NCBI GenBank assembly: GCA_037968895.1
Contig: JBBKWJ010000057.1
Coordinates: forward strand, 1 to 49,430
Source: JBBKWJ01 sp037968895
GTDB taxonomy: Bacteria > Actinomycetota > Acidimicrobiia > Acidimicrobiales > SZUA-35
Direction: 5' to 3'
Length of the DNA stretch: 49,430 nucleotides
How positions within the stretch are numbered: position 1 is the first letter of the stretch; each line of letters opens with the position of its first letter. A program made the translations under genes and the position numbers. Below, in pieces: positions 43,324 through 49,430 of this stretch. The notes under the pieces were generated by a model that was given only the letters and a program-made list of their open reading frames with translations, searched no databases and was not told the origin of the DNA.

Positions 43324-44163
43324 ATGGCCCACGACGAACAGACGCCCGATCGCCGCACCGCCTTCATCACCGGAGCGGCAAGTGGAATCGGTCGGGCAAC
43401 TGCCGAGCTGCTAGTTGCCGAGGGATGGTGGGTTGGCGCCGCCGACCTCAACCGCGATGGCCTCGCCAACCTTCGGGCATCGCTCGGCGACGACAACTGC
43501 CGCACGTGGGAACTCGACGTCACGGACAAGGCGGCATACGACACCGTCATCGGCGAGGTGGCCGAGTCGACTGGGGGAGGTCTCGATCTTCTGTTCAACA
43601 ACGCTGGCATTGGGGTCGGTGGCTTCTTCGATGACATTCCGATCGAGGAGAGCCTCAAGGTCATCAACGTGAATCTCGTTGGCGTGATCAATGGCATCTA
43701 TGCCGCCCTACCCCTCCTCAAGAAATCGCCGAACAGCTTGTGCTTCAGTACGTCATCGTCGGCCGCGACCTACGGTCCTGCTCGCCTGGCGGTCTATGGC
43801 GCCACAAAGTTTGCGGTGAAAGGCCTGACCGAGGCACTCGCCGTTGAGTTTTCTCGATTCGATGTGCGGGTCGCCGATGTGCTGCCAGGAGTCATTGACA
43901 CTGCGATCTTCACCGAGTCTCCGGTGTTCGTTGGGGGCAAGCGGGCGTCCGGAGCTTTGGCCACTACCGCATCGAACGCTCCGACCGAAGGGCCGTGGCG
44001 GCTCATTCCTCCCTCGATGGTCGCCGAGGCGGTTCTGAGTTGCTATGAAGGCGATCCGCGCATGCACTGGTATGTGCCAGATGAGATCGAAGACATTGAT
44101 ATTGCCAAGATGGCTGATGCCGAGGCGATGCGTGATGCTCGGATCTCTGAGCAAAATGCGTGA
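43324..44163 (+). CDS. Short-chain dehydrogenase/reductase (SDR)
   Basis: A 279-residue classical SDR. The cofactor motif is TGAASGIG (16-23), the D at the end of strand 2 lies in GAADLNRDG (suggesting NAD), NNAGIG is the structural motif, the catalytic Ser is in FSTSSSAATYGP, and Y158-x3-K162 (YGATK) completes the site. The substrate is unknown. The start is ATG 43324, with GGGAGAAG 7-14 nt upstream; the frame extends further upstream but is not SDR-like. The C-terminal 40 residues are acidic and unusual for the family. Confidence 0.93.
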   Translation: MAHDEQTPDRRTAFITGAASGIGRATAELLVAEGWWVGAADLNRDGLANLRASLGDDNCRTWELDVTDKAAYDTVIGEVAESTGGGLDLLFNNAGIGVGGFFDDIPIEESLKVINVNLVGVINGIYAALPLLKKSPNSLCFSTSSSAATYGPARLAVYGATKFAVKGLTEALAVEFSRFDVRVADVLPGVIDTAIFTESPVFVGGKRASGALATTASNAPTEGPWRLIPPSMVAEAVLSCYEGDPRMHWYVPDEIEDIDIAKMADAEAMRDARISEQNA

Positions 44164-44198
44164 CGCTCCCTTTGAGGGAGACGAGCTAGTTCGATGCG

Positions 44199-45278
44199 CT
44201 AGTCAGAGATGATTGCGTCGACCTCGATCTCGATTTGCCAGGCCGGGTCGACGAAGCGGCTGACTTGGACGATTGTCTCGGCGGCCCGAGTGCCACCAAG
44301 GAAGTCCTTGCGGGCGGCGAGTGCTCGTTCGTAGTGGTCGATGTTTGTGAGCATCGTTCGGGTTCGCACCACGTCGCCTGGTCCGGCCCCAGCCGCGGCC
44401 AAGGCCTGACCGATGATCTCGTAGCACCGTCGAACCTGAGCCTCGATGTCTCGCGGGTCGACGTTGGTGCCGTCTTCGTTGATGGCTGCGGTGCCGCCAA
44501 CGGCAATGTGGTTACCGACTCGAACGGCCCTCGCCAGGCCCATCGCCTGCTCGTTTGGCCCGCCGAGCAGGATGTCGTGGCGGTCGTTTGGTTCTGACAT
44601 GAACGGTCCTTTGTCGAATGGTTCTTCCCAGTAGGCAACGGTGGTGAGTGTTCCCGCGGGGATTTCGGTGTAACCGCCGTCGTGAATGGCTACGTCAGCG
44701 TTCTCGGTCAAGGTTGGCCAGAGTTCTGGTGATGGGTGAAACACGTGCACTGGTCGGCCAGCCTTGTCCCAACGGGCCACGAGGCTTGGGTCGGCCGTCA
44801 TCCAAGCTCGCTGGCCCGCATGGGCGCACTGAGCGGCCAGCTTCCCCCACGACATTTCGACGTGGGGCGTGACCGCGATCATTAGTGCGTTGGCGCTTGG
44901 AATCACATCGATCTGAGATGGCGTATCGAGATCACTCGACTGGATTTGAAGCTTGGCCAGCGGCCCAGGCGCGTCGGCGAGTGGTCCGGGCACGAAGGCC
45001 CGCACTTCGGCCCCGTCGACGGTGACCGTGACGCCGGCCGGTTCTTGCGCCCGAGTCCACGCCGCTCCTCGCCCTCGCCGCACGATCTTGCGTATGCGAG
45101 CACCGTTCCAGGCCTCAACGGCGTCGTGCCACTCACCGCCGGGAGCGCTTCGTTCGTCGTCGAGTAGTGCAATGGTCGCAAGGACCGAGGCGCGGCAAAT
45201 GTCGACAGTCTTTGGTGGGTCGATTTTCTCGACACGGGCCGCCAACTGCAATGCAAGCGGCGATTCAGGAGTGGTCAC
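44199..45278 (-). CDS. Fusion of Pth2-like peptidyl-tRNA hydrolase domain and RidA-family domain
   Basis: A single 359-residue frame. Residues about 1-226 are a Pth2-like domain: the N-terminal part has APGGEWHDAVEAWNGARIRKI, and the Pth2 core is VEMSWGKLAAQCAHAGQRAW with the expected Lys and His. Residues 227-359 are a RidA/YjgF-family domain (VGGTAAINEDGTNVDP, then DVVRTRTMLTNIDHYERA and IEIEVDAIIS). At the RidA residue that is Arg105 in active deaminases, this protein has Glu in ETIVQV. An internal ATG at 44600 has AAAGGA before it, so a free RidA could also be made. The start is GTG 45278. Confidence 0.85.
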   Translation of the reverse strand: MTTPESPLALQLAARVEKIDPPKTVDICRASVLATIALLDDERSAPGGEWHDAVEAWNGARIRKIVRRGRGAAWTRAQEPAGVTVTVDGAEVRAFVPGPLADAPGPLAKLQIQSSDLDTPSQIDVIPSANALMIAVTPHVEMSWGKLAAQCAHAGQRAWMTADPSLVARWDKAGRPVHVFHPSPELWPTLTENADVAIHDGGYTEIPAGTLTTVAYWEEPFDKGPFMSEPNDRHDILLGGPNEQAMGLARAVRVGNHIAVGGTAAINEDGTNVDPRDIEAQVRRCYEIIGQALAAAGAGPGDVVRTRTMLTNIDHYERALAARKDFLGGTRAAETIVQVSRFVDPAWQIEIEVDAIISD

Positions 45279-45303
45279 CCGTCCATTTAACCGACTGCGT
45301 AGC

Positions 45304-45353
45304 GTTTTGGGGGTGCTGGGGCGCCCTTTTGGGCGTCCCAGCACCCCCAAAAC
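45304..45353. repeat. 23-bp near-perfect hairpin between divergent genes
   Basis: Arms 45304-45326 and 45331-45353 pair over 23 bp with one G-U wobble, around a TTTT loop. It lies between the starts of the Pth2-RidA gene and the MDMPI-fold gene, so it is not a normal terminator. Confidence 0.9.
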
Positions 45354-45362
45354 CGTAGGTGG

Positions 45363-45368
45363 TAGCGT
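45363..45368 (+). promoter_or_regulatory. Putative -10 box of the MDMPI-fold gene (TAGCGT)
   Basis: TAGCGT is followed by six bases and the GTG at 45375. Confidence 0.4.
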
Positions 45369-45374
45369 CGGTAA

Positions 45375-45989
45375 GTGAAGAACCTGTCTGTCGCCGACCT
45401 CGAAGGCAATTATCTCGCTGGAGTGGAAGCGGTCGAGGAGACTGTGGCGTCCTTCAAGTCAGAAGATTGGGACGGTCCCGGGTGCGGGAAATGGACGGCG
45501 GTCGAGACGGTCCGACACCTGGTAGGCGTCATCGATTGGTACGAAGAATGGCTCGAGCGAGCCTTGCGGGGAGTTCACGATCGTCCCTTCGGTGTGGATG
45601 AGTTTGAGCAACGAAACGACGATGCAATCAACGACCGCAAGAACCTCGATGGCGTAGAGGCGACTTCCGACTTCGGTTCGAAGGCTCGCCGCTACCTTGA
45701 TCGAGCCGTCGACCACCTCGATGTTCCATTCGGCTACCCGGCTGGCACCGTGACTGTTGGACTCCACCTCGGCGTGGCTGCCGCCGAGTGGCACCTGCAC
45801 GCGTGGGACCTCGCGGGCGGCCGAGGGGTTACCTATGAACCGGACGATGCGGCCTCGCTGTTTCTTGGCGCGGGTGCCTGCGTGGCGGCGACGAAGGGCG
45901 GTGTCGGTGGGCGACTCCTCGGGCTCGCAGTTCCGATTGCGGCGAAGCGATCGCCATGGAAAACGATGCTGAAGGAATCCGGCCGCTAG
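45375..45989 (+). CDS. Maleylpyruvate isomerase-type (DinB/MDMPI-fold) protein
   Basis: A 204-residue four-helix-bundle protein with the actinobacterial MDMPI-type N-terminal domain. The core KWTAVETVRHLVGVIDWYEEWL carries the metal-ligand His, and the last conserved His lie in AAAEWHLHAWDLA. Relatives use mycothiol as a thiol cofactor, which would fit an actinobacterial host; the substrate is unknown. It starts with GTG 45375, which has a TAGCGT box 6 nt upstream. The long hairpin lies 22 nt upstream of this start. Confidence 0.88.
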   Translation: MKNLSVADLEGNYLAGVEAVEETVASFKSEDWDGPGCGKWTAVETVRHLVGVIDWYEEWLERALRGVHDRPFGVDEFEQRNDDAINDRKNLDGVEATSDFGSKARRYLDRAVDHLDVPFGYPAGTVTVGLHLGVAAAEWHLHAWDLAGGRGVTYEPDDAASLFLGAGACVAATKGGVGGRLLGLAVPIAAKRSPWKTMLKESGR

Positions 45990-46006
45990 CTGTTCTCCAA
46001 GGTGCC

Positions 46007-46939
46007 CTACTCCGGGAACCGGTCTTCGGTGCATTCGTCTCCACTGCTCTCGCTGAACACCGGGGCCGAGTCAGAAAGCATGACGAAGACGCATCGGTAG
46101 AAGCCGAGGAAGTCAATCGGGTAGCGGATTTCTATGGGGCGGGAGTCGCCATAGAACTGGTAGCTGTCTGGCGCACCGGCTTCGAGAATGAAGAAGGGGT
46201 TGAGGCCGATTGTCTCTTCTTCGAGAATCGTGTTGACGTCCTCGACCTTCATTCCGGAATAAGTCGTTTCGATCTCGTCACGAAGTGTGTTCTGTCGAAT
46301 CGTGAGCACGGCCTGGATCCCGCCGTACAAAGCGCCGACCGAGAGCAACGTTGCGCCGACTATCGCGAGAACCCATTTTGAGCCGAGGCCGCCGTCGGTC
46401 TCAATGGACGCTGATTGAGCCGCATCAGGAATTACGCCAGGGGCGAATCGCATGGCTGCGGCAATCACCGTGGCACCAATGACTCCGCCGATCACGTTTG
46501 CGCTCAGATCGGTGACATCGGCTGCACCGAGCCCGGTGAGGGCTTGCAGCGTCTCAATTCCGAACGAGAAGCCAAAGAGCGCTGCTGCGGTGGCCAACGG
46601 GCGTTTGGTCACCACGCTCCAGACGATCCCAGCGGGAACAAAGAGGGCGACGTTGAGGCGCCAAGCGGGCTCGGTCCTCGCAACTTCGATGGGCGACTGA
46701 CGAATCTCGGTCCACCACGTAAGTGCCTGCCCCGGATCGAAGCCTGGTAGACCCGCTAGGCGCTCGAAGATGGTGAACGCAATGATCAGAAGTCCTGCGA
46801 GTGCCGACAGGTAGGCAGCGGGCCGAGTGATGCGAAGCCTACGGGCCAACAGTGGTGTCAGTAAGACTGACAATACAATTGCAGCCGCCAGTCCTGCGAG
46901 CAATCGCCCGTTTAGGAATGCTTCTATCGCTCGACTCAC
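46007..46939 (-). CDS. VanZ-like membrane protein
   Basis: A 310-residue protein. Residues about 10-165 have five hydrophobic spans and the VanZ pattern with RLNVALFVPAGIVW, GFSFGIETLQALTGLGAADVTDLSANVIGG broken only by short loops, and a polar cluster before the last span. A further span (VLAIVGATLLSVGALYGGI) and an outside domain of about 110 residues follow, with two Cys (CVF, DECTE). The role is unknown; VanZ proteins are linked to low-level glycopeptide resistance in some bacteria. It is the third gene after DUF2975 and the XRE regulator, 44 nt further on. Confidence 0.85.
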   Translation of the reverse strand: MSRAIEAFLNGRLLAGLAAAIVLSVLLTPLLARRLRITRPAAYLSALAGLLIIAFTIFERLAGLPGFDPGQALTWWTEIRQSPIEVARTEPAWRLNVALFVPAGIVWSVVTKRPLATAAALFGFSFGIETLQALTGLGAADVTDLSANVIGGVIGATVIAAAMRFAPGVIPDAAQSASIETDGGLGSKWVLAIVGATLLSVGALYGGIQAVLTIRQNTLRDEIETTYSGMKVEDVNTILEEETIGLNPFFILEAGAPDSYQFYGDSRPIEIRYPIDFLGFYRCVFVMLSDSAPVFSESSGDECTEDRFPE

Positions 46940-46983
46940 ATCGCCCTCGACCTTCTCCGCCCGCCACTGGTGCCCTGTCGGAC

Positions 46984-47214
46984 CTAGGCCTCCGGGCTGT
47001 AGCGGAGAATATCGCCTGGTTGGCAGTGAAGCTCTTCGCAGATCGCAGTCAGAGTACTGAACCTGATAGCTCGGGCTTTGCCCGTCTTGAGGATTGACAT
47101 GTTGGCGAGCGTAAGGCCAACCCGTTCGGCGAGTTCGGTCATCGTCATGCCTTGTTCGATGAGAATCTCGTCGAGGTGAACGGTGATTGCATTGGCGTCG
47201 ATGTCGGCAGGCAT
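46984..47214 (-). CDS. XRE-family HTH regulator (DUF2975-associated)
   Basis: A 76-residue helix-turn-helix protein of the Cro/C1 type: VHLDEILIEQGMTMTELAERVG followed by LTLANMSILKTGKARAIRFSTL and CEELHCQPGDILRY. Such small XRE proteins are regularly found behind DUF2975 membrane proteins; here the start overlaps the DUF2975 stop by 1 nt (TGATG-like). It probably represses its own operon. The dyad between the -35 and -10 boxes upstream of the DUF2975 gene is a natural binding site. Confidence 0.93.
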   Translation of the reverse strand: MPADIDANAITVHLDEILIEQGMTMTELAERVGLTLANMSILKTGKARAIRFSTLTAICEELHCQPGDILRYSPEA

Positions 47215-47807
47215 CAGATTGTCAGATCGGCGTCGGCTCGGAGTGCAACACCATGGCGCCAGATCTCAAGCAATGCGGCGAGAACCAGCGCGATTGCAAG
47301 TCCTCTCAGATCCCAGGTGGCTTCGAAACCATCGAATCCAGCGTTGTCTTGGATAGCAATCGAGACGATCGGTTGGAGGAGGCTCACGCTCGCTAAGCCC
47401 ATGGCGAGGACGACCATCCAGCGGAGCCGGGAGGCGTTCTCACTCGTGAACGGGTCTGTGCCCTTTGCCAGAATTCGGCGAAGCAATTCAAGGAAACCTA
47501 TGCCGCCGAGGGCGAGTGCATCGGTGACACTCCACCAGGCGAGTCGGTAGCCGATGCTGGTCTTGACGTCGACGGCCGCTGTCGCCTCAGCGATGCTGGC
47601 ACTGTCTGGATACGGGCTTGAAATAGCGTCGTTGGAAAGGCCGAGGCTGAGCGGCGACGCCAATGAGTCGGAGGTTATGGCTGCGGCCAGGCTCCCGACG
47701 AAGTAGATCGACGCGGCGAATATCGCGACTATGACCGCGTATCGCAGGTAGTCGACAGTGGTCATGCCGAGCTTTCGTGGGGAGACTTGGTCAGTTGTGG
47801 AAGGCAT
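47214..47807 (-). CDS. DUF2975-family membrane protein
   Basis: A 197-residue protein with four hydrophobic segments (about 24-45, 90-110, 130-150 and 170-190) and a DPFTSENASRLRWMVVLAM motif, which is the hallmark of DUF2975. Its function is unknown, but it nearly always travels with a small XRE regulator, as here. The start ATG at 47807 lies about 9 nt from the expected transcription start; M15 at 47765 is an alternative. It is the first gene of DUF2975-XRE-(VanZ). Confidence 0.88.
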   Translation of the reverse strand: MPSTTDQVSPRKLGMTTVDYLRYAVIVAIFAASIYFVGSLAAAITSDSLASPLSLGLSNDAISSPYPDSASIAEATAAVDVKTSIGYRLAWWSVTDALALGGIGFLELLRRILAKGTDPFTSENASRLRWMVVLAMGLASVSLLQPIVSIAIQDNAGFDGFEATWDLRGLAIALVLAALLEIWRHGVALRADADLTI

Positions 47808-47822
47808 TTCGGGCCCCGTTCT

Positions 47823-47851
47823 TATCGAGAAACAATGTTATTGTTTATCAA
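47823..47851 (-). promoter_or_regulatory. DUF2975-XRE promoter with operator between the boxes
   Basis: On the minus strand TTGATA (47851-47846) and TCGATA (47828-47823) are spaced by 17 bp. The spacer is filled by the dyad AAACAAT-AAC-ATTGTTT (47830-47846). A repressor bound there would block RNA polymerase. Confidence 0.65.
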
Positions 47852-48127
47852 TATGCACGCGACTGTCGGCTGCGTCAAGCAGATTCTTTTTCGGGGCCGG
47901 GATTGCCGATGCCCCTTGCCGAGTCGTCGACGTGTTGCTACCGTCAGGTCTGGCGACTTGTCACGCCAAACCTTCATCCGGCACCCACGCGCTGGCTTCG
48001 GAAGGCAAAGGGGACCCTGAGTGCCCGGCAGGAGACTTTGTTGGTTTCGATTGTCGTGCCGGTTGCATGAGGTTGACGAGCGTGGGGCATCAGATCTCGT
48101 GTGTGATTGGCATCGAAAGCAGTTGAG
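47852..48127. other. Intergenic region with no convincing gene
   Basis: This 276-nt stretch separates the DUF2975 promoter from the next plus-strand gene. Small frames exist but none has a good start or family pattern. A TTGACG at 48072-48077 might be a -35 box for the gene at 48128, but no clear -10 box follows at the right distance. Confidence 0.5.
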
Positions 48128-48781
48128 ATGACAAAGAATGAGAGCTTCAAACGGCGTATTCGCGAGCGGATGGCAACGACTGGTGAGCGCTACACCGTGG
48201 CCCGGCAATCGTTGATCGACCAGACGTCAGGGTCGCGGCGTCGAGTCTGGGTGTCTGAACCGGAGTTCACCGATGAGGTGATTGAGAGCAACACCGGTCA
48301 CGGCTGGGATGATTGGTGCGACATCATTGATGCCTGGCCAGGCCACGTCGACGGCCACACCGCGATCGCTACGCATTTGCGCGAGGACCTTGGGGTTGAC
48401 GCATGGTGGGCTCAGGGCGTAACGGTGAGCTACGAGCGAATCACCGGCTTGCGTTTGCCACACGAACGCGCCGATGGCACCTTTACGGCCGACAAGTCGA
48501 AGACGATTGCGATCGATGCCGAGAAACTTCGGGCGATGCTGCTTGATGACGATGACCGTGACGACCTCTTTGGCGGCGAGCCAACCGAACTCCGGTCGAA
48601 GGCGACTTCAAAGTCCATCCGAATCGCCGTTGGCCCTGGGGTTGCGTTGTTTACCCTCGAAGCAAAGGCCGATGGCCGAACCAAGGTGGTCGTCGCCCAT
48701 GAGAAACTCCCTAAGTTCGATGCTGTGGCTGAGTGGAAGTTCTTCTGGAACGATTGGTTGACGGCGCTCGACGAAGGCTGA
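48128..48781 (+). CDS. DUF4287-like protein with C-terminal SRPBCC-like region
   Basis: A 217-residue protein. The N-terminal helix FKRRIRERMATTGERYTVAR is a recurrent small motif in actinobacterial DUF4287 proteins. A helical part with GWDDWCDIIDAW, HTAIATHLREDLGVDAWWAQGVT and YERITGLR fits DUF4287. The C-terminal 70 residues (VALFTLEAKADGRTKVVVAHEKL and WKFFWNDWLTAL) look like the last part of an SRPBCC domain. The ATG at 48128 was chosen because it fits this N-terminal motif. The function is unknown; such proteins may bind small ligands. Confidence 0.82.
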   Translation: MTKNESFKRRIRERMATTGERYTVARQSLIDQTSGSRRRVWVSEPEFTDEVIESNTGHGWDDWCDIIDAWPGHVDGHTAIATHLREDLGVDAWWAQGVTVSYERITGLRLPHERADGTFTADKSKTIAIDAEKLRAMLLDDDDRDDLFGGEPTELRSKATSKSIRIAVGPGVALFTLEAKADGRTKVVVAHEKLPKFDAVAEWKFFWNDWLTALDEG

Positions 48782-48783
48782 GA

Positions 48784-48815
48784 TTGTCGCCACCCCTATC
48801 AAAGGATGGCGACAA
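48784..48815. terminator. Hairpin between convergent genes
   Basis: TTGTCGCCA (48784-48792) and TGGCGACAA (48807-48815) form a 9-bp stem. It begins 3 nt after the DUF4287 gene stop and lies before the convergent GyrI-like gene. No T-run follows on either strand, so it could act only as a weak two-way terminator. Confidence 0.5.
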
Positions 48816-48823
48816 GACCTATT

Positions 48824-49297
48824 TCAGGCGAGCACAAACTGGAGTTCAGTAATCCATTCATCTTGGTTCTCTGGGCAGTGAAGGTAGACCTCGCGACTGA
48901 ACCCAACGGGCTGCTCGTTGGCCGCTGACATCCAGCGCTCGAGAAGCGCATAGCTCCTGGTGATCGTGGCCATTGAGCCATGATGTACAAGCGTGGCGGC
49001 CCGTTGTGCGGCCGGGAGGTCCCGAGTGGTGACGCCATCGGCAGAGACGTTGTCGTCCGAGGCAATGATGACACCGGCGATGACGTCAATATGCCCATCT
49101 TCCCGTTGGTCGTAGAGGCCGTAACTCGGACCAGCAGGTGAGACGCCGTGCCGTTCCAAGGTGCCAAAGAGTGCCGGGTACAAGCGGCCAAAGATGGGGC
49201 CGAACTCAGTGTCGAACCCCTCGGCTTCCTCGCTGATGATTGCGACTCGGGTGGCGTCGAGGGGTTTGATGACGATTGCAGTTTCAGTGTCGTTCAT
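48824..49297 (-). CDS. GyrI-like / effector-binding-domain protein
   Basis: A 157-residue stand-alone GyrI-like (SOUL/BacT-type effector-binding) domain. Typical pieces are VAIISEEAEG, FGTLERHGVSPAGPSYGLYD, IDVIAGVII and LPAAQRAATLVHHGSMATITRSYALLERWM, broken only by loops, and a C-terminal YLHCPENQDEWITELQFVL. It probably binds small amphipathic ligands, but the ligand is not known. The start overlaps the end of the gene upstream by 14 nt, which suggests translational coupling. Confidence 0.88.
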   Translation of the reverse strand: MNDTETAIVIKPLDATRVAIISEEAEGFDTEFGPIFGRLYPALFGTLERHGVSPAGPSYGLYDQREDGHIDVIAGVIIASDDNVSADGVTTRDLPAAQRAATLVHHGSMATITRSYALLERWMSAANEQPVGFSREVYLHCPENQDEWITELQFVLA

Positions 49298-49430
49298 GGG
49301 TGGGTCCTAGCACGAGGAGCATCTGGTCGACGTGGACTTCGAGGTCGATGTTGTCGAGGCTGCCGGGCGGCCCGAGACCTCGCATGACGAGGGGTGCTTC
49401 GAATATGAGAAACGCGTCGGGGTACTCGAA
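49284..49430 (-). CDS. Unknown protein, C-terminal end (5' part cut off by window edge)
   Basis: Only the last 48 codons lie in the window. They run to the TGA at 49286-49284, which overlaps the start of the GyrI-like gene by 14 nt. The visible peptide ends with DLEVHVDQMLLVLGPTHERH. I do not recognise the family. The frame matches its neighbours in codon use. Confidence 0.55.
   Translation of the reverse strand, partial: FEYPDAFLIFEAPLVMRGLGPPGSLDNIDLEVHVDQMLLVLGPTHERH

Noticed and set aside
44166..44180. Short inverted repeat CTCCC/GGGAG after the SDR gene
   Set aside because: Only 5 bp with no T-run; too weak to call a terminator.
45279..45350. N-terminal extension of the Pth2-RidA protein
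   Set aside because: These codons come from the 23-bp hairpin; GTG 45278 fits the family better.

Overview
The window is moderately GC-rich (about 60% by eye), gene-dense DNA from a bacterial chromosome. The gene content points to an actinobacterium, most likely in the class Acidimicrobiia (Ilumatobacter-like). The pointers are a SufR-SufB-SufC-SufD-SufT-Mrp iron-sulfur operon, a DivIVA-domain protein, an F420-type LLM oxidoreductase, a deazaflavin-type DUF385 protein, a mycothiol-type maleylpyruvate isomerase fold, an actinobacterial Pth2-like protein and a crotonyl-CoA carboxylase/reductase. The class assignment is inference. The rest of the annotation is read from protein motifs. I see no prophage, insertion sequence or CRISPR array.

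Layout. 1-4.4 kb: a cut-off membrane-anchored protein and prfC (minus strand), then two alpha/beta-hydrolase genes and a methyltransferase (plus). 4.4-9.4 kb: a NarL-type two-component pair, a polyprenyl diphosphate synthase and xseB-xseA (minus). 9.5-11.8 kb: a PAS-GAF-GGDEF-EAL protein closed by a good terminator. 11.8-15.8 kb: a minus-strand operon ccr - epimerase - thioesterase - CMD protein - anchored protein. 15.9-18.4 kb: a DivIVA-domain gene and an acetyl-CoA acetyltransferase. Ccr, the epimerase and the thiolase all fit the ethylmalonyl-CoA/methylmalonyl-CoA route. 18.6-21.9 kb: recR, ybaB and dnaX, the SRP RNA (minus), then tRNA-Ser(GGA) and a run of five hairpins. 22.1-28.2 kb: sufR facing sufB-sufC-sufD-sufT-mrp.

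28.2-35.3 kb: an acyl-CoA dehydrogenase facing an ArsR regulator and an MMPL exporter, a Lpd/MerA-like flavoprotein, a PAP2-type membrane protein and the LLM oxidoreductase. 35.4-39.4 kb: an Apd1-like ferredoxin, pheA, an ETHE1-like metallo-beta-lactamase-fold protein, a coiled-coil protein and a TPM-like membrane protein. 39.4-41.1 kb: a SpoU methyltransferase, a YbaK deacylase and pyrE. 41.2-44.2 kb: a DUF385 protein, an ArsR-AHSA1 pair, a PIG-L deacetylase and an SDR. 44.2-49.4 kb: a Pth2-RidA fusion, an MDMPI-fold protein, DUF2975-XRE-VanZ, a DUF4287-like protein, a GyrI-like protein and one cut-off gene.

The most notable signals are mainly non-coding. First, about ten transcription-unit heads carry a TANNNT box exactly 6-7 nt before the start codon, so they are probably leaderless. 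Second, there is a 24-bp dyad in the sufR/sufB spacer. Third, a 14-bp and a 23-bp perfect hairpin sit at divergent gene starts. Fourth, five consecutive hairpins follow tRNA-Ser. Fifth, a dyad fills the -35/-10 spacer of the DUF2975-XRE operon. On the protein side the most interesting are the Pth2-RidA fusion, the bis-histidine Apd1-like ferredoxin, a nucleophile-less hydrolase and a SUF operon without sufS or sufU.
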